Of a stretch of 64,000 bases of DNA, positions 8,932 through 18,669 are shown one piece after another. The notes under the pieces were generated by a model, which searched no databases, had not been told where the DNA came from, and saw only the letters and a list, made by a program, of their open reading frames with translations. The stretch lies in NCBI GenBank assembly GCA_003290165.1, contig QNQO01009177.1, positions 248,001-312,000 of the forward strand, in the 5' to 3' direction. The DNA comes from Berberis thunbergii. Its lineage: Eukaryota > Streptophyta > Magnoliopsida > Ranunculales > Berberidaceae. A program made the position numbers and the translations under genes. Within the stretch, counting starts at the first letter, position 1. Each line of letters opens with the position of its first letter.

Positions 8932-11904
8932 GTAAGGGATTGTGTCTGTTACTCCATTCTTCTTGTTATAATGGTTTTTTAGTTGCATTTGACACACCTC
9001 AAGTGATGCCTTCTAGATAATCTTTTAGTATATCCGGGTCTGTATCTATGTCCTAGATTTTTTAGAATTTCGTGTCATATCTTTGTATCTTGTGTTTATG
9101 TCCACATAATATCGAGGCGTCCTAGAATAAAGCACATGCATTTATCAACATGGATGTTCTACCTTCTTTTAAAGCTCGATACATTAGAGATACCCCAAAA
9201 GTATTTGTTTACAAAATTTATGTATCTGGTTTTCTTGTATCCATCTACAAAAAGTAGTGATGTTTACATAATCTGTATATTTAAATTCATTAGTGTTTCT
9301 TTGCTTTTTTTTTCCCACACTTCAAGTTAACTGATACTGCATGGGACACACTGTCAGGTGAGTAATGCTATACACTATTAGCCATTAGATGCTTTGGCAG
9401 TTGATGAGCAACATCAGTTAAGGGTTAGTTCATGATTTTATTATTCATTTTGAAGCATGAAATCCTCTGATGAGCATTTTGAACTCAATAATCAGGTATT
9501 TAAGATAGTTTCATTTTGGAACGAGGAATCTATATGCGTCTTACTTTACTATAACTTCAGATGGGCACATCCTTTATTTCTTGTTTCCTGTGATGATAGA
9601 TCAATGCCAGCCTTAGCATTGGTTGTAGAATTCTCTTTATTTTTGTAGAAGCACAAATTAGAATATATTTTCTCCAAGTAATGTAAGATATATTTGATAA
9701 ACAAAACGGTCTTATTTACTTTTGAGACAGGACGGCCCCACAGTTGAGATGCACTACTAAACATAGAAACTGGCAGTCTGACATTTCTCTCAGCACCTTG
9801 AATCAAAGCCTTGTAAGCTCTCAAGTCTCAACCGACCCTTTTTCTCAAATGATGGTTTTTCAAACAGATACTGTTGGTATATTCTGTTAGTGGTTAGAAA
9901 TGCTCTGTTAGAATGTAAATGCTCTGTTAGATGTTGCAAAGACCTCTGTGAGGTATTAGTATAAATAAGATAATGGCAATAACAAGGTATTCATTCATGA
10001 TATCAATTGGTTTTCCTGGATTTTCTGAAAGTTTATAACAACATGGTCCTATTTCTTGCAGTTCAAGCCCTGAGTAGTTCAATCCCGGCACCTCCAGCTA
10101 ACTTTAGACTGAGGGAAAAACACATGTCAGGAAGTTCATTGAAAGGTAAGCTCTGCTAGTTTTATTGTATCAGTCCAGTTTTTTTTTAATAAAAAACTTG
10201 GCTGGTTGCTTAATAACAAACCCAATAAGATGAGTGCAAATGTTCATCATTTATTTTTATTTATTTATGTAGCCACTAGGCTTCTGCAACTCTGCAGTCA
10301 TACCTGGATCTTTTATTCTCTCATAACTAGGGCCTTTTTGTGCATTTTAGACTGTTGTTATTAGATTGGATAGTGGCCACCATATGAAATGAAAATTTCT
10401 TTGGTGCAGATTATGTTCTTTGAGCCACCACATTCGCTGCAATGCCTTAGGTGGCTCAAATAATATAACATGTGTTCTTACTACAATCTAATAATCCTCG
10501 ATTGAGCCACTTGGAAGTTTTGAAACCCACTAAGTTTATATGATGGTGATATTCTCACTTTGATATATGTTATCCTTACCAAAAAAGATTTAACAACATC
10601 AAATAGTTGTAGCTCAATAAAATGTAGTAGATAAGATGGAGATATTTAACATTGAAATCATTGTATAACCAATTGGTTAGAATTTAGAAATGGCACGTTT
10701 TTTGGGGAAATATCAGATAAAACCAATGATATGTCAGGGAAACCAGCTCCAATTAAGTGGGTTGTTAGTCGAGAGAACCCAAAAGAAAAACAAAGTCATG
10801 TTGGTATGGATGCTTTGGACATCGACAAATGGAAGAAGAGCCACACAAGGTAAAACACCAAAAAAATAATTTGTTTCTAACTTGAAAGCTAGTGTCTGTT
10901 TGCAAAGGGACAATCTAAATTGTCAGAGACGATTGCTCTCTGCAAGTGATTGATGCATGTGCCTGCTCTGATAGTGTTCACTTGTAGTGACTTTTTGTTT
11001 ACATTTGTCACAATGAAGTTCATATAAATAGGAGAATGGCAATAACAGGGTATTCATTCATGATAACAGGGTAGTGATTTTTTGTATTCTATTGCTTATT
11101 TTCTGTCTTTCACTATGATATCAGGAACCTGAGCCAGATGAAGGAGCGGAAAATGATGCAGATGTCAGGTTCGACTTCTTCTGTTGTACTTTATTTACAG
11201 TTTTAACCAAGGGTGGCTATTGAGAATGCCAATATTTATAGGTGAGGAGGGACCCCTAGTTTTCAGTTTTCTTTTTGAGCTATAGAAGAGACATAAAAGT
11301 GATTTAGCCAAGAATTGTTGGTCTTTCTTTAGATTTTACTTCTATTTAGTTTTAAAAATTCCGGGTCCTACCTGATGAAGCCTTTCATCCCCCCAATAAA
11401 GAAGAAAGAAATACTAGGCCATTTTGATATTTCATTATGCATCAGAAACTAGTTTATGCTTCCTCTTCCTTGTTTAGTTTCATGTTTGGAGGTCTCGAGT
11501 TTATGAATAGTTGGATGTTGGAATGTGATGGAACGTTTCCCCCCCTCTTGCATTGCATTGCTTGAACTGAATTTGGATTTCTGACACTGTTCCTATAGTA
11601 TGGATATTGTATGTTTAGAAATGTCTTAGAGCAAGTATCATCGCAGGTTGGGTTGCAATCCTTTAGGCGGCTTCATGTTTTGAGTGAGGAACACTATTAT
11701 AGTTCTGATGAATTATGATAGTGGTTCCAGCTATTGGAACTAAACACAAACCTAAAACAAGGTTTAGGGTTTGATTTCTGTTGATATTTCTTTGTTTGTG
11801 CATATGATCCAGTTGGGTTGATGTAATGCATTGTGTAGATGCTGGAATTCGCTCCATTTGTGTCACCAATTTCAGGTTATTTGTTATTATTGGCTTCTTT
11901 GTCT
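8932..11904 (+). other. intron-like DNA with three unidentified exon-like segments
   Basis: Mostly AT-rich. Three stretches look like captured exons. One is about 10064-10145 (ttgcag acceptor, ag/gtaag donor; [20 protein letters not shown]). One is about 10700-10849 (frame with DMSGKPAPIKWVVSRENP and DALDIDKWKKSHT, ending at ag/gtaa). One is about 11126-11168 (after tatcag, ending cag/gttcg). I do not recognise the gene or genes. The repeated 'ataggagaatggcaataacaaggtattcattcatgata' motif (about 9965 and 11030) is an internal duplication. Confidence 0.4.
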
Positions 11905-11984
11905 GTTTTGGTGCAACTTTGCAACTTCATCCTGATAAGAACAAACACCCCAAGGCTGAAGTTGCATTCAGGCTTGTTTCAGAG
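11905..11984 (+). pseudogene. captured DnaJ-domain fragment
   Basis: The frame reads LQLHPDKNKHPKAEVAFRLV and SE, then a gag/gtttt donor. This is the J-domain segment with the essential His-Pro-Asp tripeptide, in the spelling used by plant DUF3444-type and related DnaJ proteins. Helix I upstream of HPD is absent, replaced by unrelated hydrophobic sequence, and the following helix is cut off at the donor. It is a relic of one exon. HPD lets true J-proteins stimulate Hsp70, but nothing suggests this piece does so. Confidence 0.75.
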
Positions 11985-12442
11985 GTTTTTTTTTTGTCAT
12001 ACGTGTTTTAGGATTTGTGCTTATTTGCTCTACAAAATAGTCGAAAACTGAATACTAGAATAATAGATAAGTATTCATTTCGTAACTATTTGCTAGTCAA
12101 ATTAGTAATGTGTATAGTTCAAATCTTTCTTTTTTTTGGCTTCATTTTAGTGTTTCTGACACTTCTAATTGAATAGAGTTGGCGAATCTTTTACATACTA
12201 ATCCAAATTCAGATATGGTTTTACATGGAAAACTTATTGCTGCTTACAAAATGATGGGTGCAGGGGGTCTCCAAATATTCTGATTTCAGTGTTTATATAT
12301 GATGGGTGCAGGGTTGATATATTTCAGTGTTTACATGGAAAGCTTATTGCTGCTTACAAATATTAAGTTTGGGTTAAACAGACAGTTGAAGAGGCTAACT
12401 AGCTAGCTTGATAGTTGTTAATGGATGTTATGATGTATGCAG

Positions 12443-13760
12443 AGAACTCAGGTATCCAGCCAGCTACTTTGAACATCTTCCCTTCTCAGCCAATGCATGT
12501 CGAGCCACCGAACAATCACAAGGTATGAATTTTATATAAAATGGGGTTGTGTTGATAATTCTTCTTCTTCTTCTTCTAAAATTCTCTAAACTGATGGGGT
12601 TCTCTTATTTTTTGAGTAGGGAACTAGTGCGACGCCAACGGTTGGTTTGGTTAGCTCTCCAGCAAGCAGTGGTTCAAAGAGGACCTCAGAACCATTTATG
12701 GAATTGGCTAATAACACTATAAATGAGGCTGCATGTGGACCTCATCAAGAACAATCCAGAATTGTCAAGGTCGTATATACACTAACTACACACACCTTTT
12801 TTTCTACAACAAAAATGCATTTTCATGTTATCACTTTCTAATATATTTAAATTTGATGGGGTTGTTGGGGGAGCAGAGAGAAGGAAACAGGAAGGGGCCG
12901 ACTTCAAGCTCTGAACATGAAGGACCCAAGACACCCCAAGGTTTGATTCTCTCCATCGTGATCACTCACTCATTTATGAGACTGTTAGTGTTGGAACTTT
13001 TGTAGTTGATGTTGGTTGCATTTATGTTTTGGGCAAACATTGAGAAGGCTTGCTCAGAATAGAGAGGCGGCAAGGAAAAGCAGACTCAGAAAGAAGGTTT
13101 ATTTGTAGTGCATGTAGATAGATGATCAGTAGCCAATGATGAACCATTAATTGTTTGATGTTGTACAACTCTCTAGTTATCTCTCTGATCAGCATTTATT
13201 GATCAAGTCTTTGTTGCTTTTCTTGTCTTTGTCACAGGCATATGTGCAGCAGCTTGAGTCAAGTCGGATCAAGCTCACTCAGCTTGAACAAGAGCTTCAA
13301 AGAGCTAGGGCTCAAGTGAGTCACAAAACCTAGCTTTTTTTAAAAAAAGTTTGTTTTTTGAAAAAAAAAGCCTTAACACAATGTTTGGTTTTTGCTCCTC
13401 AATTCAGGGTGTTTTCTTTGGTGGAGGAGCTCTTATGGCTGATCAAGGTCTTCAAGTGGGGATGAACAATCAAAGCCAAGGTATATATCTCTCTCTCCTC
13501 TCTATAATCCAAACTCATTCTAGCTAGCTAGAATTCATTTCTAATTTAATATATATTTGAATTTCATAATGTTTAATTTGTGCAACTTTATATGGACAAC
13601 TGCCTTGCACACTTGGATGAGATGATGGGCTTGAAGGCAATGCTCATGAAAGCCGATCTCTTTCATCTCGTTTCAGGCATGTGGAAGACTCCGGCGGAGC
13701 GCTGCTTTTTGTGGATGGGTGGGTTCAAGCCCTCTGAAATCATCAAGTTACGCCCTAATT
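12443..13760 (+). pseudogene. captured TGA-class bZIP transcription factor, multi-exon but missing middle exons
   Basis: Exon-like pieces with AG/GT borders lie at 12443-12522 (TLNIFPSQPMHVEPPN), 12620-12769 (Ser/Pro-rich), 12877-12940 (REGNRKGPTSSSEHEGPKTP), about 13034-13096 (basic region RRLAQNREAARKSRLRKK), 13238-13315 (zipper YVQQLESSRIKLTQLEQEL), 13408-13480 (GVFFGGGALMADQG), and about 13581-13760 (DOG1 domain: MDNCLAHLDEMMGLK and WKTPAERCFLWMGGF). TGA factors bind TGACG sites and partner with NPR1. The exons between the Gly-rich segment and the DOG1 segment are missing, and the C-terminus is lost. This is the largest captured fragment in CACTA-1. The exon order matches a normal TGA gene. 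Confidence 0.85.
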
Positions 13761-14400
13761 ACACTGACAAACATTTCATTTGTTTGCACAAAAATAAAGA
13801 ATTAATATTGTTAATGGGTTAATTTTTATGATCTGATCAAATAATGTCTTAACCCGCCAATTGGGTATTAATATTCTGATTTCAGTCTCGTAAGAGAGCA
13901 ATCAACACATTCATTTGTTATCTTTGCCAATAAATATGAAGACTCGCCTTATTCATGTTGACTCAGTATAATACCCATTAGGTGCTTTTTCATGAATGAT
14001 TAATTCTTGGATTCCCATTTTTAATTTCCATGCTTACAACATCATGCAAAAGAATAGGTAGTTATTAACATTGTGGAATTACAGAAGGTGAGTATAGGAA
14101 TAAGAATATTATAAGAAGAATTTTCAGTTGTTACAAGGGTATGATTAATTTTCAGTTGCAAAGCACCAAATTATTATAGGAAGAAGAATATTATAGGGTG
14201 GATTTGGGATGCTTTTTCAGTATATGAAACAGAGATGTATACCCTGTTTTTTGCTGCAACAAAAAACAGAGAATGCTCTGGTTTCGAGCTTTGTTTTGAT
14301 GAGTGTTTGGAGTTTTCTTTGTTAAGTTTTTCTACAGACATTTTGTGCTGTAAATGTTACTTTCAGTCTGCTGATATGTTTGTTGTTGTGATATGTTCAG
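13761..14400 (+). other. AT-rich spacer in CACTA-1
   Basis: Intron-like DNA between the TGA and aminotransferase fragments. It contains short repeats ('aataagaatattataagaagaattttcagttg' and a variant within about 80 bases). The frame at 14235-14447 runs into the next exon by chance. No supported gene. Confidence 0.4.
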
Positions 14401-14595
14401 GGTATTGGAAATGGCATTCCGCTAGGTGCTGTTGTTACAACCCCTGAGATTGCACAGGTCTTGACGCATCGTAGTTACTTCAACACCTTTGGTGGAAATC
14501 CCGTATGTACAGCTGCTGGCCATGCAGTTCTGAAAGTAATTGAGAAAAGAAAAGCTCCAGGAGGATGCAATGGACTACACAATGTCGAATTGTAA
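14401..14595 (+). pseudogene. captured AGT2-type (class III) aminotransferase fragment, ending at a stop
   Basis: After a ttcag acceptor (14400) the frame encodes [20 protein letters not shown], then [20 protein letters not shown], and ends at TAA 14593-14595 after an unrelated tail. This is the region just after the PLP-lysine motif in plant alanine:glyoxylate aminotransferase 2 (AGT2/PYD4-like, mitochondrial). The catalytic lysine exon is not present. It is the last captured exon before the right array and would supply the 3' end of a chimeric transcript. Confidence 0.8.
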
Positions 14596-14844
14596 ATGTT
14601 GTTGTTTCTGCTGTAATGAATTGTGAATTATCTAAATTTTTGCTGTAATGAATTGTAAATGTTGCTGCTGTAATGAATTGCTTGAAAGCAATTGCTGAAA
14701 TTTGCTGATCAGAGGTTGTAAATGTTGTTCTTAAATTTAATAAAAATTCATATTAAATTTTATTTACTTGATGCACGTGCTGAATTATACTTACCTATAA
14801 GATGTAATCAAAAGTCATTTGATAGCAAAAAAAAAAAAATTTGC

Positions 14845-15225
14845 AACGGTTTAGAACCGTGGCTAACTATTGCAACGGCTCAGAACCGTGGCCATGATTT
14901 GCCACGGCTTATAACCATGGCTAGGACTGGCCATGTCTTAAAATAGTGCCTAAAACTGTTGCAACGGCTTAGAACTGTGGCTAGGACTTGCCACGATTTT
15001 AATCCGTGGCTATTCCTGGTCACAACTTAAAACCGTGGCTAACATGTTTGCAACGGCTTATAACCGTGGCTAAATCATCAACCGTTCTCGAGCATAAAAC
15101 CGTTGCTAATATTTTTGCCATGGTTTTTAGCCGTTACTGAGGATTTAGCGACGCCTCTACAGCCCACGGTTCTAAGTCGTGACAATGGGTTACCCCCACG
15201 GTTTAAAACCGTTGCTAATGGGCAT
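14845..15225. repeat. right subterminal palindrome array of CACTA-1
   Basis: Units such as gcaacggtttagaaccgtggc and gccacggcttataaccatggc repeat to within a few bases of the terminus. The inner border (tcatttgatagcaaaaaaa, 14816-14834) is the reverse complement of the borders at about 26200 and 46258. This shows that this end corresponds to the left ends of CACTA-2 and CACTA-3. Confidence 0.85.
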
Positions 15226-15241
15226 TTTTGGTGTAGTGGTA

Positions 15242-16213
15242 TGTTGTTGTTTTAATTGAGGTTGCTTCTCATTTTTCTTCAAGGAGATCCAACCTGACTC
15301 TTAATGCTTCAACATTGTCCACAACGGGGAATTCTTTGGTTCGGAATGTTGGCATTCCGACCTCCACATGTATCATTGCTTTTGACCCGTAAAAGAGTGC
15401 GAAAGGTGTTTCTCCTGTTGGAGTTCATTTTGTTGTCCTGTATGCCCAAAAAACCAGGTAATTTGAACGTCCACAGTCATTTCGCTGCTTTGAGTCTTCT
15501 TTTGATTGCCTCCAAAATTGTTCTATAAGTCACTTTGGCTTGCTCGTTTGCTTGCGGGTGAGCTGGTGCGGAGAAGTGTTGTTGGATGTTCATGCTCTTG
15601 CATACCTCCCTGACCCTTTTGCCTTCAAACTGTTTCCATTGTTTGTAACGATTACTCTTGGGATTTCAAATTTGCATATGATGTCTTTCCAAGGAAAATT
15701 TTCGACTTGTGCTTCCCCTATCTTTGTGAAGGGCTCTATTTCTACCCATTTGGTGAAGTAATCTACTGCTACAAGGATAAAAAAAAATTTCGGAGGTTGG
15801 GAGTGGTCCTACGATGTTTATTTCCCATTGTGCGAACGGCCAGGGGCTGCTTATTGGAATCAGATTGTGTCCCGGCATGTGAGTGTATGCAGCGAATGTT
15901 TAACATTTGTCGCATTTACAAACTAGCCTCTGAGCGTTTGCCTGCATCGTTGGCCAGTAATACCCTAACGTGAGAGCTTTATGGACCAATGCTCTTCCCC
16001 CAGGTGATTCCCGCATGTGCCGTGCTGTATTTCCTTTGGGACGTAATCGACATTTTCTGGTGTAAGGCATCTTAATAATGGGTTCATGGCAGATCTCCTG
16101 TATAGTCTGTCATTGACCATTGTATATCTTGTTGCCCGATTTTGTAATTTTATGACTTCCATCTTATCTATTGGGAATTCTCCGTTTAAAATGTATGCTA
16201 GAATTAGAGTCAT
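15242..16213 (-). pseudogene. integrase remnant of copy A (zinc-binding and catalytic parts)
   Basis: On the minus strand 16213-15965 carries the HHCC-region sequence RLYRRS..NPLLRCL. Then 15878-15666 carries PWPFAQWEINIVGPLPTSE, the start of the integrase core in Tat/Athila-type gypsy elements. Stops and frameshifts separate the pieces. The remainder continues beyond CACTA-1 at 4690-4450. Confidence 0.8.
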
Positions 16214-16440
16214 CTAATTAACACTTTGGTTTGCGGCACATGCTTCTTCTGATTGATTTTCCAGTATGGAGTTACCTTGTGTCGTTATGAGTGGATTGTC
16301 ATTCTCTTTTGTTGTTGAGACTTTTTTATCTAGCTCATCCGCTCTTTTGTTTTCTGCTCGTGCACATTGTCGCATGGTGGCATTTTGGAAGCTTTCTATG
16401 AGTTTTGTGGTTCTCTGGTGGTAGGTTTTCATTCTGTGGT
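16214..16440 (-). pseudogene. RNase H C-terminal remnant of copy A with core deleted
   Basis: The minus strand encodes QCARAENKRADELDKKVSTT, the end of a gypsy RNase H domain. It is joined directly to the end of the RT connection (AFQNLKTYHQRTTE). The catalytic core between them is missing. A direct repeat, ggttctctggtggta, stands at about 16408 and again at about 16437 at the joint, which suggests deletion between short repeats. Confidence 0.7.
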
Positions 16441-17500
16441 TCTCTGGTGGTATGTCTTAAGGTTTTGAAATGCTCTTTCGCATTCATCATTCCATTCGAA
16501 CGTCTTGTTCCCCTTCGAGATTTTGAAGAAAGACATACGCTTATCTGATGATCTGGAAATAAATCTGTTTAGAGTTGTTACCCTCTCGTTAAGACTTTGA
16601 ACACCTTTTATGTTTGTTGGCGATTTCATGTTGAGAAGCGTTTGTATCTGTTTTGGATCGGCTTCAATTCCTCACTGGTTGACCATATACCCGAGGAACT
16701 TCCCTGACTCCACTCCAAAGATGCACTTCTCTGGGGTTAGCTTCATATTGTATTTTCGAAGCTAGGCGAAAACCTGTTCAAGGTCCGTAACATGGTATGT
16801 TATGTGTGATCTTTAGACGAGCACATCGTCGATGTAAACCTCCATCATTTTCCCAATCCGATCTCTGAACATCCTGTTTACTAGCCGTTGGTATGTTGCA
16901 CCCGCGTTCTTCAACCCGAACGACATTACTCGATAACAGTACGTCCCCCTTTCCGTTATGAAAGATGTTTTTTCTTGGTCGGGGAGGGGGATACATTTAT
17001 ATTTGGTTATACCCAGAGTACACATTCATGAATCTCAACATCTCGTGCCAGACAACTGCGTCTACTATTTGGTCTATTCGTGGAAATGGGAAGTTGTCTT
17101 GGGACATGCTTTATTTAAGTCGATGTAATCCACGCACACCCTCCATTTCATGTTCTTCTTATTTACTAGTACCGTGTTCGCCAGCCAATCTGGATAGTGA
17201 GCTTCTCTTACCATTCATGCACTGAGTAGTCGGTGTACTTTTTCGATATCGCCTGATTGCGATCCGAGGCCACCGGTCTTCTTTTTTGTCTAACCAGGGA
17301 TTCACTTGCAATTTGTGGGAAATCATGGATGAATTTATTCCCACCATGTCTTTCATTGTCCATATGAAAATATCTTAGTTATCTTTAAGCAGTTGGATCG
17401 GCTTCCTAGAGAGTTCAGGTTGGATTTTTGTGCTGATTCAGACTGTCATTTTTGCTTCATTGTCTAAATAGGCCTTGACAGTTTCTTCTTCCATTTGACC
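16441..17500 (-). pseudogene. reverse transcriptase remnant of copy A
   Basis: Pieces on the minus strand include TYCYRVMSFGLKNAGATYQR, NRMFRDRIG and the catalytic-box sequence VYIDDVLV (YIDD, at about 16820-16840). Upstream are the N-terminal RT blocks (DMVGINSSMISHKLQVNP, 17356-17290). YIDD with GLKNAGATYQR is characteristic of Ty3/gypsy RT. The frame is interrupted by several stops and shifts, and the sequence stops abruptly at the junction with copy B (about 17500-17540). Confidence 0.85.
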
Positions 17501-17529
17501 GTTTCTTCATCGTTTGGAAAGACATCATA

Positions 17530-18220
17530 TGCATATTCGGAATCCCAAGAATAATCGTTACAACCAATGGGAAGCAATTTGAAGGCAAAAGGGTCATGGA
17601 GCTATACAAGAGCATGAACATCCAACAACACTTCTTCGCACCAGCTCACCCGCAAGCAAACGGGCAAGCCAAAGTCACTAACAAAACACTTTTGGAGGCA
17701 ACAAAAAAAAGAGTCGAGCCAGTGAAAGAACTATAGACGTCCGAATTACCTGGTGTCATTTGGGCATGCAGGACAACAAAACAAACTCCAACAGGAGAAA
17801 CACCTTTTGCACTCACTTACGGGTCAGAAGCAATGATACCTGTGGAGGTCGGAATGCCAATATTTTGAACCGAAGAAATTCGCACTGAGGACAACGTCGA
17901 AGCATTAAGAGTCAGGCTAGATCTCCTCAAAGAAAAACAAGAAGCAGCCTCGATTAAAACGGCAACATACCAACAGCGCATGGCAGGGTACTATAACAAG
18001 AAGGTGCGGATCTGAAACTTCTACGTCGGAGACTGGGTGCTACGAAAAGTACAAATAAACACGAAAGAGCCCGGGGCAGGCAAACTTAACCCAAACTCGG
18101 AAGGACCCTATCTAGTGACAAAAATCAACAAACTAGGAACATACTAGTTGGAAGACAAAGAGGGAGAAATGATACCTTGACCATGGAATGTAGAGTATTT
18201 GAAAAAATATTATCAATAAA
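17530..18220 (+). pseudogene. integrase core and C-terminus of copy B
   Basis: The frame gives GIPRIIVTTNGKQFEGKRV, FFAPAHPQANGQAKVTNKTL, TYGSEAMIPVEVGMP and QQRMAGYYNKKVRI, then [20 protein letters not shown] and VEYLKKYYQ at the end. These are the second half of the DDE core, including the Q-E-type helix region, and the C-terminal domain of a Tat-type integrase. In-frame stops occur at about 17732, 17866, 18014, 18144 and 18178. The conserved Glu of the HPQANGQ(A/V)E motif is replaced by Lys (AKVTNK). Confidence 0.85.
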
Positions 18221-18669
18221 GTCTTTCGCTCTCAATTTTGAAACAACCAAATTGGATCAGAACAAAAAGTCAAATTAAAAATAGACTCGAGAGAGCACTC
18301 AGCATGACTAGAGTATCGAGCAAACAAATATGTTGGACGAACGAGGCAGACATAAAACTTCTGGCCTGATCAACCACGAAGTAATAAAGTACCAGGACAT
18401 TGGAGCCGGACTTTTACGTTGACTATAACGCACGACATCGTAATCCGAATGAGAAACAAGATTCCGTAAACTAAAGCTTCCATACGACTAGAATGTCGAT
18501 TATCGAAGTCACCCACAAAAATTCGGATGATTGAATTCAGAAATCTCCCAGAAATGTCATAAGTAAAAGCTAAACAAGCTAGACATATGAAACACAAAAA
18601 TGTGAAATAACAAAATTTCCATTTATCTTCTAAAAAAGGAGATTACAAAAAACGAAAAAAAAATAACTA
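18221..18669. other. spacer between integrase and antisense ORF of copy B
   Basis: Non-coding. It is collinear with the reverse complement of about 4003-4449 in copy A. No gene seen; the open frame at 18597-18370 (minus) is a chance frame. Confidence 0.6.

Larger units (their letters stand above)
4695..15238 (+). mobile_element. CACTA-1: Pack-CACTA element carrying fragments of at least six host genes
   Basis: The left end reads TACTACACCAAAAGG (a C-to-T change of CACTA) and the right end TTTTTGGTGTAGTG. Both are flanked by gta (4692-4694 and 15239-15241), and the flanks rejoin as continuous integrase sequence. Short palindromes around AACGGTTTTAAACCGT fill 4720-5060 and 14845-15225. I see no TNP2-type transposase, so it is non-autonomous. 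Inside are a nucleotide-sugar transporter, UBX, YTH, DnaJ, TGA bZIP and AGT2-type fragments, all on the plus strand and mostly with introns and intact splice sites. Its left end matches the right ends of CACTA-2 and CACTA-3, so it is inverted relative to them. The plus sign given here is the direction of the captured exons. Confidence 0.92.
994..17500 (-). mobile_element. Ty3/gypsy (Tat-type) retrotransposon copy A, 5'-truncated, split by CACTA-1
   Basis: On the minus strand this copy runs reverse transcriptase (about 17480-16450), RNase H remnant, integrase (16213-15242, then 4690-4450), an extra ORF on the opposite strand (1867-4002 plus), a polypurine tract and an LTR (1550-994). Sense pol followed by an antisense extra ORF before the 3' LTR is known from plant Tat-lineage gypsy elements such as Grande. 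Gag, protease and the 5' LTR are absent, because the copy breaks at about 17500, where copy B starts in the opposite direction. CACTA-1 (4695-15238) was inserted later into the integrase C-terminal region, leaving a gta duplication. Many stops and frameshifts make it non-functional. Confidence 0.85.

Noticed and set aside
4695..15238. Clustered plant gene fragments considered as real neighbouring genes
   Set aside because: Each lacks essential exons, all lie within one pair of CACTA ends with a 3-bp duplication, and the flanks join as one integrase sequence.
17530..18220. Copy B integrase considered as an active element
   Set aside because: Several in-frame stops, loss of everything 5' of integrase, and a changed catalytic-region motif.
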